6,827 nt of DNA from Aalborgiella sp031424795 (GCA_031424795.1 JANPIC010000135.1:1-6827), one strand, 5' to 3'. Counted from the first letter of the stretch, positions 1 to 5,845 are shown. The notes: a model not told the origin generated them from the letters alone. Numbers and translations are program-made.

Positions 1-17
1 CTTTAGTTACAATTTTT

Positions 18-653
18 ATGCAAACCCCATCAATAAAAAAACAAATTATTTGCTTCTGCCTAATTCTGTGTAGTTCCGTTATCCAGCAAGTTCTCGCGCA
101 ATCTAGCACCAATTCGGCGCGAAGTGCGCCAGCGGTAGCAAAAAGCAAAGCTGAGAACTTCCCAAAGCAAATCCAAGTTGAAGGCGTCAAACTGAGCTTG
201 AATGGTCTAGGGACGCGCTACAAAGCCATTTTCAAGGTGTACGACATGGGTTTGTACACCACGGCTAAAGCCAGCACATTGCAAGAAGTTCTCAATACAC
301 CAGGCCCCAAAAAACTTGAATTTGTGGCTTTACGTGAGTTATCGACGACAGACCTTGGCCAGTTGTTTTACCGCGGCATCAAAGAAAACAGCACACCTGC
401 ACAGTACTTGAAGCACTCAACGTCAGCAATACGTATCAGCGAAGTCGCTTCTGGTCGTTCGAAAATCATGCCAGGTGAGAGCTTTTCCATGGAATTTGTG
501 CATGGCAAAGGTTTGACTTTTTCCATCATGGACAAACCGCAAGGCGCACCTATTGGCGATGCTGAATTCTTCGCAATGGTGCTCAGCATCTGGCTTGGCC
601 CTGTGCCAGCCGATTACAAGCTCAAAGACGCTTTGTTGAGTGTACCGTCCTGA
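18..653 (+). CDS. Exported chalcone-isomerase-like domain protein
   Basis: The 211-residue protein has a classical signal peptide: Lys7-Lys8, a hydrophobic stretch at about 10-26, and a V-L-A|Q cleavage site after residue 27. The mature protein is therefore probably periplasmic. Residues 53-208 match the bacterial chalcone-isomerase-like family, with the early block LNGLGTRYKAIFKVYDMGLY (61-80) and the late block IWLGPVPADYKLKDALL (191-207). Members of this family are small secreted proteins of unsettled function. Plant-type chalcone isomerase activity should not be assumed, since no flavonoid genes are nearby. Residues 28-50 are a low-complexity Ser/Ala/Lys linker. No Shine-Dalgarno precedes the ATG, only an AT-rich run, and no in-frame stop lies in the 17 bases before it, so an earlier start outside the window is possible. 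The signal peptide beginning at this Met argues for the start chosen. The gene converges on the reductase at 677-1783. Confidence 0.88.
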   Translation: MQTPSIKKQIICFCLILCSSVIQQVLAQSSTNSARSAPAVAKSKAENFPKQIQVEGVKLSLNGLGTRYKAIFKVYDMGLYTTAKASTLQEVLNTPGPKKLEFVALRELSTTDLGQLFYRGIKENSTPAQYLKHSTSAIRISEVASGRSKIMPGESFSMEFVHGKGLTFSIMDKPQGAPIGDAEFFAMVLSIWLGPVPADYKLKDALLSVPS

Positions 654-672
654 ACTTAGAACTTAGAACTTA
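652..672. repeat. Three tandem 7-bp repeats (GAACTTA) between convergent genes
   Basis: GAACTTA occurs three times without interruption, followed by G. It starts inside the TGA of the upstream gene and ends 4 bp before the TAG of the convergent reductase. Because 7 is not a multiple of 3, TAG falls in each of the three plus frames (657, 664, 671), and TAA falls in each of the three minus frames (656-658, 663-665, 670-672). The block is thus a six-frame stop cassette. No hairpin terminator is visible in the gap. Confidence 0.85.
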
Positions 673-676
673 GCTT

Positions 677-1783
677 CTAAATTCCTAACGCCTTGCGCAG
701 TTCGCGTCCAGTGAATCGGTGGCCTTTTGTGTGGGCAGACATCAATTGGCACATTTTTGCATTGCAGGGTGCAGGTGTGCCTACTTGTTGTGCCAGCCGC
801 ACCACCGCCCCACACAAATCGTCGATTTCCGTGACACGACCTTGCTGCACGTCGTCCCACATGGACGATCTGGCGCTGGCGTCCATACGCAGCATTTTCT
901 TGGCAACGCGGGTGAATATCCAGTTGGGCAGTTTTAACAGCAGCGGCATGATGTGTGGCTTCACGGCGGCCAATTGCTTGGGTTCAATCCCCGCTTTTTT
1001 CATGGCGGCCAATGCTTCAAGTTGCAGCGTGGCAAACACGTAGCGAAAATCGCGGTTCAGCAGTTGCTCACGCAGTGGCAAGTCTGAGAGCGCGTTGATC
1101 GGGTTGTTCACATTCAGCAGCAGTTTGCCCCACTGCACAGAGCGCATCTCGCTGGATGCTGCCGCTTTTAGCCCTGCAGCATTGAATTTAGCCACCAGCT
1201 TTTCAATCAATTCTTGCGTCGATTCTGACGATTCAATGTAGATTTGCCCCATCGTTGCGCGGTGCACATGCGTGGCCGTTTTCATCACCACGTTGTACGG
1301 CACCATACCCGCCAAAGCCGTCATCTGCGGTGCCACTTTGGCAATACGCGCCACATTGTCCACGCCGTTTTGCAGCGACACAATCACCGTGCCTGCCGGG
1401 CAACAGTCGGCAATTTCTTGCGCCGCAGCGCCTGTTGCGCCGCCTTTGACGCACAGCAGCACCACGGTGGTTTCGTTGGTGTTGTTGGTTTTATTGGTCT
1501 TATTCGTTTCGTTTGCGTTTGATGAATACGCCAGCTTCAAGCTGGATGCAATAGACAGCGTGGGCGACGCTAAATCGGGCTTTATGTCGGCTTTTATGTC
1601 AGCCTCTATGTCCGCTTCTACATGCGCTTTGTAGCCTTGCATATCGGTAACCGTCAAACCACTCAGCGCCAGTGGCTCAGTCGTTCGCGGTCTGCCAACC
1701 AAAGTTACACGCTCGCCAGCGGCAGCCAAGCGGCCACCCATATAGCAGCCAATAGCGCCTGCGCCTACAACGATGATGTTCAT
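677..1783 (-). CDS. panE: 2-dehydropantoate 2-reductase (ketopantoate reductase), with a repeat-built insertion
   Basis: The family reduces 2-dehydropantoate to pantoate with NADPH in the cytoplasm, on the pantothenate and CoA route. The N-terminus is a Rossmann motif, VVGAGAIGCYMG, with Gly7, Gly9 and Gly12. Residues matching E. coli PanE functional positions are Lys113 (LLCVK), Asn139 (SLQNG), the catalytic Lys220 (QWGKLLLNVNNPINAL), Ser306/307 and the substrate-binding Glu319 (RVTEIDD). The length is 368 residues against roughly 300-340 for the family. The excess lies at about 52-106, just before the VVLLCVK strand, and consists of tetrapeptide repeats (EADI, EADI, KADI, KPDL) and NxT tripeptides. 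The start ATG lies 4 nt after the permease stop, and AGAGGT at 1795-1800 inside the permease gene may serve as ribosome binding site, though spaced 11 nt away. The two genes are probably one operon. Many PanE-like paralogues act on other 2-keto acids, so the exact substrate is inferred. Confidence 0.85.
   Translation of the reverse strand: MNIIVVGAGAIGCYMGGRLAAAGERVTLVGRPRTTEPLALSGLTVTDMQGYKAHVEADIEADIKADIKPDLASPTLSIASSLKLAYSSNANETNKTNKTNNTNETTVVLLCVKGGATGAAAQEIADCCPAGTVIVSLQNGVDNVARIAKVAPQMTALAGMVPYNVVMKTATHVHRATMGQIYIESSESTQELIEKLVAKFNAAGLKAAASSEMRSVQWGKLLLNVNNPINALSDLPLREQLLNRDFRYVFATLQLEALAAMKKAGIEPKQLAAVKPHIMPLLLKLPNWIFTRVAKKMLRMDASARSSMWDDVQQGRVTEIDDLCGAVVRLAQQVGTPAPCNAKMCQLMSAHTKGHRFTGRELRKALGI
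1466..1519 (-). repeat. 9-bp degenerate repeat coding for NxT tripeptides inside the reductase gene
   Basis: Residues 89-106 of the reductase read N-A, NET, NKT, NKT, NNT, NET, T. This is a run of Asn-x-Thr tripeptides coded by degenerate 9-bp units. It is low-complexity, probably disordered, and likely arose by slippage. It directly precedes the conserved VVLLCVK strand. Confidence 0.75.
1571..1630 (-). repeat. 12-bp degenerate tandem repeat coding for KAHV/EADI/EADI/KADI/KPDL
   Basis: Five consecutive 12-bp units encode residues 52-71 of the reductase. The three central units on the plus strand are ATGTCGGCTTTT, ATGTCAGCCTCT and ATGTCCGCTTCT (1584-1619). The outer two are more diverged. 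The period keeps the reading frame, so copy-number change would lengthen or shorten the protein by four residues at a time. Confidence 0.8.
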
Positions 1784-1787
1784 AGCG

Positions 1788-2780
1788 TCAGTTTACCTCT
1801 TTCACGTCTTTCAGTCCTTCCCGTCGCGCCACCCAAATCGTCGCCGCGCTGATCACCACGCCGCCCATGATGGCGTTCAGCGTCGGTACGTCGCTGAACA
1901 GCTGCCAGCCCATCAGCGCCGACCACACCAGCTCTAAAAACTTGAGCGATTGCGTGGATGAAATATCTGCCTTAGAAAACGATTTGGTCAAAAAATAATG
2001 CCCCGCCGTGCCCAGCGCACCGCTTAGTAAAAAGCCCACCCATTGCCACGCGCTAGGCCAAGCCCAATCCAGCAGCGCCATTGGCAAGCTGAGCAGCGAC
2101 ACCGTGATCGCTTGCCACACCATGATGGTGCCTGTTGATTCGTAGCGCGTCAGCGCCTTGGTCACCAAAAACGACGCTGCAAACAGCGGCGCAGACATCA
2201 GCATCGCCAGGTGGTACCAGCCCGAGTTGCTGCCAGCCACGCTGTTGCTCAAAGAAAACTGCGGCCCCACGACGACCAGCACACCGGTAAAACCAATCAG
2301 CGTGGCCAGCCAGCGTTCCCAGCGCATGGGCTCTTTCAAGAAAATGTAAGCGCCCAGCATGATGAAAATCGGCCCTGAAAAGCCAATCGCCGTCGTGTTT
2401 GCCAGCGGGATATTGGGCAGGGCGGTGAACCAAAAGCACAAAGCCAAGGTGTGCAGCGCCCCCCGTGTGAACTGGCCAGTGACGTTTTGCGGCTTGTACG
2501 CAGCCCAGCCGTTTTTGAAAATCAACGGTAGCAGCAGCAATAAACCCGCGCTGTAGCGCAAAAATTGCGTTTCAAACGGCGGCAGGTTTTTAGCCAGCAG
2601 CCGCAGCAATGCGTTCAACATGCTGAACGTCAACCCCGCGCACGCCGCCAGCAAAATGGCTTGCATACCGGGCGACAAGTGGTGGGTGTGGTGGTGAACG
2701 CGGCTTCTAAACCGCGAGATGACCCAACTGACGGGGTTAGCGGCTTTCTGAGTTTGAGCAGTGTGGTTCAAATTAGGCAT
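1788..2780 (-). CDS. EamA/DMT-superfamily inner-membrane permease
   Basis: This 330-residue protein has ten predicted membrane helices, at about 41-63, 72-89, 106-122, 128-148, 156-172, 188-206, 218-234, 246-263, 278-293 and 302-318. They form two EamA repeats (about 41-171 and 190-317). The end of the first repeat is typical: a loop with LKEP (148-151) followed by WLATLIGFTGVLVVV. Drug/metabolite transporters of this type export or import small metabolites, and the substrate cannot be read from the sequence. The first 38 residues are a soluble, His-rich extension (HHHTHH at 29-34) that is unusual for the family. Met39 (codon 2664-2666) would give a conventional start just before helix 1, but neither start has a good Shine-Dalgarno. 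The gene lies 4 nt upstream of the reductase, so the substrate may be linked to pantoate or another keto/hydroxy acid; that is inference only. Confidence 0.88.
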   Translation of the reverse strand: MPNLNHTAQTQKAANPVSWVISRFRSRVHHHTHHLSPGMQAILLAACAGLTFSMLNALLRLLAKNLPPFETQFLRYSAGLLLLLPLIFKNGWAAYKPQNVTGQFTRGALHTLALCFWFTALPNIPLANTTAIGFSGPIFIMLGAYIFLKEPMRWERWLATLIGFTGVLVVVGPQFSLSNSVAGSNSGWYHLAMLMSAPLFAASFLVTKALTRYESTGTIMVWQAITVSLLSLPMALLDWAWPSAWQWVGFLLSGALGTAGHYFLTKSFSKADISSTQSLKFLELVWSALMGWQLFSDVPTLNAIMGGVVISAATIWVARREGLKDVKEVN

Positions 2781-2793
2781 CTACCAACGAAGT

Positions 2794-2823
2794 ATGCCTG
2801 ATGACCTCTCAGTCATCAGGCAT
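2794..2823 (-). terminator. Perfect 12-bp hairpin between the nitroreductase and permease genes
   Basis: The arms ATGCCTGATGAC (2794-2805) and GTCATCAGGCAT (2812-2823) pair perfectly around a 6-nt loop. The position, 33 bp after the nitroreductase stop, fits a terminator for that gene. On the minus strand, however, the sequence after the stem (ACTTCGTTGG) is only a weak U tract. The better T run (GTTTTG) is on the plus side, where no gene reads in. It may be a weak terminator, an attenuator ahead of the permease, or an mRNA 3'-end stabiliser. Confidence 0.5.
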
Positions 2824-2855
2824 GTTTTGCGCCTTAGCGACAGTGGGTGAGCTGT

Positions 2856-3494
2856 TTATTTCACCTCAACGATGAACTCATCACGCGGGCGGCGAATCTT
2901 TGGCAGCTTCTCCAGCCAGTCTTTGCCCTCTTCACGGTAGCCCAGCGGCAAGATGGCGACGCTGCGCAGGCCGCGGGCGGACAAGTTCAAAATCTCGTCA
3001 AAGCTTTTCGGGTCAAACCCTTCCATCGGCGTGCTGTCCACATGCTCATAGGCGGCGGCAATCAGCGCTGCGCCCAGGCCAATGTAGGCTTGGCGGGCGG
3101 CGTGTTCGAAGTTGACTTTAGCGTCGCGTGCTGGGTAGTTTTTCAACAGCATGGCGCGGTAGTTTTCCCAGCCTTCGTTCGTGCCGCCGCGCTGGGCATT
3201 GGTGTAGTCAAACATGTGGTTGATACGCGCTTCGGTGTAGTTGTCCCACGCGGCGAACACCAGCAAATGCGAGCCTTCGGTGATCTGCGCCTGGCCATTC
3301 GCCTTGGCTTTGAGCTGCTCGCGCACCGCAGGGTTGGTCACCACGATGATTTCAAACGGCTGCAAACCGCTGGATGTAGGTGCCAAACGGGCGGCTTCCA
3401 AAATGCGCTCCACCTTCTCTTGCGGCACAGCCTTGGTCGGGTTCATCTTTTTGGTGGCGTAGCGCCATTGGAGTCTGCTGATTAAATCTGACAT
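2856..3494 (-). CDS. NfsB-like NAD(P)H nitroreductase (FMN flavoprotein)
   Basis: The 212-residue protein has the full nitroreductase fold and length (E. coli NfsB is 217). FMN-contact regions visible are R11-Y-A-T-K15-K near the N-terminus, APTSSGLQPF (38-47), ILPLGYREEGKDW (181-193) and the closing LPKIRRP (197-203). The segment STPMEGFDP (154-162) is typical of the NfsB/dihydropteridine-reductase branch. Such enzymes are cytoplasmic homodimers that reduce nitroaromatics, quinones and flavins using NAD(P)H. The physiological substrate is unknown. The ATG at 3492-3494 is preceded only by a weak GAAAG element. The gene diverges from the MDR oxidoreductase at 3730 across a region with inverted repeats, which suggests shared control. 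A long open frame on the opposite strand (2847-3485) is a shadow of this gene. Confidence 0.9.
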   Translation of the reverse strand: MSDLISRLQWRYATKKMNPTKAVPQEKVERILEAARLAPTSSGLQPFEIIVVTNPAVREQLKAKANGQAQITEGSHLLVFAAWDNYTEARINHMFDYTNAQRGGTNEGWENYRAMLLKNYPARDAKVNFEHAARQAYIGLGAALIAAAYEHVDSTPMEGFDPKSFDEILNLSARGLRSVAILPLGYREEGKDWLEKLPKIRRPRDEFIVEVK

Positions 3495-3524
3495 AAAACA
3501 CTTTCAGGGGATTTTTAGATAAGC

Positions 3525-3557
3525 GTGGTGCCAAAACGAACATCGCCAGAGCACCAC
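3525..3557. promoter_or_regulatory. Inverted repeat upstream of the nitroreductase gene, candidate operator
   Basis: GTGGTGC (3525-3531) and GCACCAC (3551-3557) are perfect 7-bp inverted arms separated by 19 nt. They lie 31-63 bp upstream of the nitroreductase ATG, where a repressor or activator could act on its promoter. No convincing -35/-10 pair was found for that gene. A 9-bp direct repeat, CACTTTCAG, occurs at 3499-3507 and again at 3555-3563, overlapping the right arm. Confidence 0.35.
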
Positions 3558-3574
3558 TTTCAGTAATTGGGGGG

Positions 3575-3609
3575 CAAACCAGCATTCACAAGAGAGATTC
3601 ACTGGTTTG
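3575..3609. promoter_or_regulatory. Second inverted repeat in the divergent region, candidate operator
   Basis: CAAACCAG (3575-3582) and CTGGTTTG (3602-3609) are perfect 8-bp inverted arms, again separated by 19 nt. The centre is 51 bp from that of the repeat at 3525-3557. The location, upstream of the proposed -35 of the MDR gene and between two divergent genes, suits a regulator site. No T run follows, so it is not a terminator. Confidence 0.35.
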
Positions 3610-3654
3610 TATCGCCTAGGAGACACCCAATCCTTCCGGCACGGGGTTTTGTGT

Positions 3655-3697
3655 TTGGCGACAGATTCGTACACTGCTAGACTGATTTCAGCTGAAA
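3655..3697 (+). promoter_or_regulatory. Candidate sigma70 promoter with a 12-bp palindrome at the predicted start, for the MDR gene
   Basis: TTGGCG (3655-3660) and TAGACT (3678-3683) each match four of six consensus bases and are 17 bp apart. Transcription would start near 3690. There the perfect palindrome TTTCAGCTGAAA (3686-3697) sits, extended imperfectly by TGA on the left and AATCA on the right. An operator at that place would block initiation. The promoter lies inside the longer TTG-started open frame at 3607, which supports the downstream ATG at 3730 as the true start. Confidence 0.45.
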
Positions 3698-3729
3698 AAT
3701 CACCTCAAACCTACAATCGGAATAAATCT

Positions 3730-4869
3730 ATGACACCCCAAACCATCCCCGCAGGTCTGCAACTTCGTTCACTGGTCAAAGCCAATGGCGAGCTTGAGGT
3801 TTCACTCATCAAGCAAGCCACACCCACACCGGCGGCGCATGAGGTGGTGATACGCATCGAAGCCACGCCCATCAACCCGTCAGACTTGGGCTTGCTCTTT
3901 GGCGCTGCTGACCTCGGCACCATCAAACTCACTACCTCAGCCAACCCAACCATCATTGCGCAGATCCCTGAGCGCGCCATGAAAAGCATGGCCGGGCGCT
4001 TAGACCAATCTTTGCCTGTGGGCAACGAAGGCGCTGGCGTGGTGGTAGCCGCCGGTTCGTCGGCCGCTGCACAGGCGCTGTTGGGTAAAACCGTGGCGGT
4101 GCTGGGCGGGGCTATGTATGTGCAATACCGCTGCATCGCTGCCGACCAGTGCCTGGTGCTGCCACCCGGCACCACGCCCGCCGAAGGCGCGTCTTGCTTT
4201 GTCAACCCGCTCACCTCGCTCGGTATGGTTGAAACCATGCGGCGCGAGGGGCACACAGCGCTGGTGCACACCGCAGCGGCGTCCAACCTGGGTCAAATGC
4301 TCAACAAAATTTGCATCAAAGACAACATTGGTTTGGTCAACATCGTGCGCAAACCCGAGCAGGCCGCGCTGCTCAAAGGCATAGGCGCGACGTATGTGTG
4401 CGACGAATCATCACCCACATTCATGGCAGACCTCACCCAAGCATTGGTGGACACCGGTGCCACCATCGCTTTTGACGCCACAGGCGGTGGCGACTTGGCA
4501 GGGCGCATCCTAAGCTGCATGGAAGCTGCGCTCAACCGCACCGCCACAGAATACAGCCGCTACGGCTCACCCATCCATAAGCAGGTGTACATCTACGGCG
4601 GCCTGAACACCGGCCCGACCGAGTTTGTGCGCAACTTCGGCTTCAGCTGGGGCATGGGTGGTTGGCTGCTGTTTCCGTTTTTGCAAAAAATCGGCCCTGC
4701 AGCCGTGCAAACTATGCGAGAACGGGTCGCCACAGAGATCAAAACCACCTTTGCCAGCAGCTATTCCAAAGAGATTTCGTTGCAAGAAGCCCTGCAGCCC
4801 GCTGCCATAGCCATCTACGGCCAGCGCGCCACGGGTACTAAGTACTTGATTAATCCGAATAAGAGTTAA
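3730..4869 (+). CDS. MDR-superfamily NAD(P)H-dependent oxidoreductase (zinc-binding dehydrogenase family, lacking the catalytic zinc site)
   Basis: From the ATG at 3730 the product is 379 residues, close to the family norm. The N-terminal GroES-like domain contains IEATPINPSDLGLLFG (43-58) and GNEGAGVV (98-105). The usual GHE histidine of zinc alcohol dehydrogenases is Asn99 here and no structural-zinc Cys cluster is seen, so this is a zinc-free quinone-oxidoreductase or enoyl-reductase type enzyme. The Rossmann domain has HTAAASNLGQML (180-191), NIVRKPEQ (204-211) and FDATGGG (248-254). Substrate is unknown; quinones or alpha,beta-unsaturated carbonyls are the usual choices. A frame open from a TTG at 3607 would add 41 residues unlike the family and would contain the likely promoter, so I reject it. 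CGGAA ending 8 nt before the ATG is a weak ribosome binding site. The gene diverges from the nitroreductase and converges on arfB with a 16-nt gap. Confidence 0.87.
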   Translation: MTPQTIPAGLQLRSLVKANGELEVSLIKQATPTPAAHEVVIRIEATPINPSDLGLLFGAADLGTIKLTTSANPTIIAQIPERAMKSMAGRLDQSLPVGNEGAGVVVAAGSSAAAQALLGKTVAVLGGAMYVQYRCIAADQCLVLPPGTTPAEGASCFVNPLTSLGMVETMRREGHTALVHTAAASNLGQMLNKICIKDNIGLVNIVRKPEQAALLKGIGATYVCDESSPTFMADLTQALVDTGATIAFDATGGGDLAGRILSCMEAALNRTATEYSRYGSPIHKQVYIYGGLNTGPTEFVRNFGFSWGMGGWLLFPFLQKIGPAAVQTMRERVATEIKTTFASSYSKEISLQEALQPAAIAIYGQRATGTKYLINPNKS

Positions 4870-4885
4870 TCATTTAACCTCAAGC

Positions 4886-5293
4886 TCAATCGTTATGACG
4901 ACCCATAACCTTTGAGCGTTGCGATTTAATATCTGAGCGCAAACTTTTATTGTCTAAGCGTTTTAATTTCGCCGCTCGGCTAGGCTTGGTCGCTTTGCGA
5001 ACCACCGGTGCAAACTCTACAGAATTAACCACCTCATGCAGCCGCAGCATCGCGTCCAGCCGGTTCATGTCCTGCGTGCGGTGCTGCTGCGCCTTGATGA
5101 CCAGCTCGCCCGCCTTGGTGATACGTGAATCATGCAGCGCCAAAAGCCGCTCTTTCACATCATCTGGCAGGGTGGACGCCACAATGTCAAACCGCAGGTG
5201 AATCGCGCTAGACACCTTGTTCACGTTCTGCCCACCCGCACCCTGCGCGCGGATGGCGGTGATGGCCACTTCAGATTCGTTGATGTTCAGCAT
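4886..5293 (-). CDS. arfB: Alternative ribosome-rescue factor B, peptidyl-tRNA hydrolase
   Basis: ArfB (YaeJ) enters ribosomes stalled on mRNA lacking a stop codon and hydrolyses peptidyl-tRNA. The 135-residue protein shows the release-factor catalytic block ITAIRAQGAGGQNVNKVSSA (11-30), with GGQ at 20-22, followed by HLRFDI (32-37). The tail from about 99 is highly basic (Lys100, 103, 109, 111, 116, 123, 128; Arg106, 112, 119, 126, 132). It corresponds to the C-terminal helix that binds the empty mRNA channel. This tail and the short length separate ArfB from RF1/RF2, which have codon-recognition domains. The start at 5293 leaves the N-terminus slightly shorter than E. coli YaeJ but keeps the whole domain. 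No Shine-Dalgarno is present, and a perfect TATAAT lies only 6 nt from the ATG. It converges on the MDR gene. Confidence 0.93.
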   Translation of the reverse strand: MLNINESEVAITAIRAQGAGGQNVNKVSSAIHLRFDIVASTLPDDVKERLLALHDSRITKAGELVIKAQQHRTQDMNRLDAMLRLHEVVNSVEFAPVVRKATKPSRAAKLKRLDNKSLRSDIKSQRSKVMGRHND

Positions 5294-5318
5294 ATAGAGA
5301 TTATATATATGCCTCTAT
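5294..5318 (-). promoter_or_regulatory. TATAAT box inside an inverted repeat, abutting the arfB start codon
   Basis: On the minus strand TATAAT (5305 down to 5300) would place transcription start at or next to the A of the arfB ATG (5293), giving a leaderless mRNA. The box is enclosed by 6-bp inverted arms, ATAGAG (5294-5299) and CTCTAT (5313-5318). No good -35 hexamer lies 16-18 bp upstream, so the assignment is weak, and a chance match in AT-rich DNA is possible. Confidence 0.3.
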
Positions 5319-5333
5319 CATGCTTATAGACGG

Positions 5334-5372
5334 CGTATTTATTGACTAAGTAGCTATCAAAAGTATAGTAAA
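5334..5372 (-). repeat. Dispersed 39-nt intergenic repeat, copy 1
   Basis: This 39-nt stretch aligns without gaps to 6422-6460, with 34 of 39 bases identical and in the same orientation. The conserved core is CGTATTTATTG, then AGTAGCTAT, then ATAGTAAA. CTAT and ATAG in the second half can pair as a small hairpin. It lies 40 nt upstream of the arfB start and 63 nt after the stop of the diverged DUF3565 gene. It resembles short repeats I recall in comamonad intergenic regions, but I could not search for it. Confidence 0.65.
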
Positions 5373-5435
5373 AATTCAGTTTAAATTTGATAAAAATACT
5401 TAATAATGGCTTAAAAGTAAGATTGACACTAACTT

Positions 5436-5672
5436 TTAGGCGGCTTGGCGAGATAGCAAATTGGAAAACTGGCGATCCGGCCCTATGCCAGCAATGCATT
5501 TGGTGCAAACCAGCAAAACCCCAATTTTGTCGTCACGCCCCATTTGCGTCAAAACCCAAGCGTTGTTGCTTGCAGGCGGATTGTGCTGCAGCTGCTGGTC
5601 GTGGCCACAATCTAACCGAGCAACCCAATGCTCCGTAACGTCTTTGAAATACCCTGTGATAGCGTAATGCAT
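5436..5672 (-). CDS. DUF3565 family small protein, diverged copy
   Basis: The 78-residue protein matches the DUF3565 family: ITGYF (5-9), HWVARLDCGH (15-24), HNPP (30-33), WVLT (39-42), GRDDKIGVLLVC (45-56) and CTKC (56-59). Cys22, His24, His30, Cys56 and Cys59 look like a small zinc-binding fold. The function of the family is not known. Over 58 aligned residues it is 36/58 identical to the protein at 6145-6369. Compared with that copy it has lost a His (Gln27), the following Arg (Gln29) and the acidic DEG after the last Cys (IAG), and it carries a 15-residue C-terminal extension (64-78). It is therefore the more diverged paralogue. No Shine-Dalgarno is seen before the ATG. Gene content to the right is all co-oriented. 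Confidence 0.8.
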   Translation of the reverse strand: MHYAITGYFKDVTEHWVARLDCGHDQQLQHNPPASNNAWVLTQMGRDDKIGVLLVCTKCIAGIGPDRQFSNLLSRQAA

Positions 5673-5845
5673 ATGTAGATTAATTTGCTCATTTAGCGTT
5701 AAGGTCGTGCATTCTACTTGCTAAAAAGCCTTGATGCCAGCTTAAACACATTTAAATTTAGGCAGTTAGTCACCTTGGCGGCAGTCACGACTTGCCGGCA
5801 GTTATAGAAATCTTTTTTGGAGCCCAAATTTGGTAGCTCGTGACC
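5673..5845. other. AT-rich gap with no gene recognised
   Basis: No coding sequence with family resemblance or a ribosome binding site is visible on either strand. It holds three GGCAGT motifs (5761-5766, 5780-5785, 5797-5802; start-to-start spacing 19 and 17 nt), a perfect 10-bp palindrome CCAAATTTGG (5824-5833), and 7-bp inverted arms GTCACGA (5784-5790) and TCGTGAC (5838-5844). Any promoter for the DUF3565 gene at 5436-5672 should lie here, but no convincing hexamer pair was found. Confidence 0.4.

Noticed and set aside
1272..1634. Plus-strand frame with a strongly hydrophobic VSLVLLVLLVLFVSF segment that looks like a membrane helix
   Set aside because: The hydrophobic run is the antisense of the Asn/Thr repeat in the reductase, an artefact of the low-complexity DNA.
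2847..3485. A 212-codon plus-strand open frame nearly coextensive with the nitroreductase
   Set aside because: It is antisense to a well-supported enzyme, shows no family resemblance and has no ribosome binding site; long antisense frames are common in GC-rich genes.
3607..3729. Forty-one extra N-terminal residues for the MDR oxidoreductase from a TTG start
   Set aside because: The residues do not resemble the family, the likely promoter and palindrome lie inside this stretch, and the ATG at 3730 gives the normal family length.
5409..5441. Hairpin TAAAAGT/ACTTTTA at the stop of the diverged DUF3565 gene as a terminator
   Set aside because: The stem is mostly A-U with a 13-nt loop and a mismatch on the coding strand, and the nearest T run is more than ten bases after it.
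5287..5508. Minus-strand 73-codon frame spanning the gap upstream of arfB
   Set aside because: It overlaps the DUF3565 gene in another frame, crosses the 39-nt repeat and AT-rich DNA, and its residues look like random translation of that DNA.
5761..5802. GGCAGT repeats as plasmid-type iterons or a CRISPR remnant
   Set aside because: Only three hexamers with unequal spacing and no replication initiator, cas gene or long repeat unit nearby.
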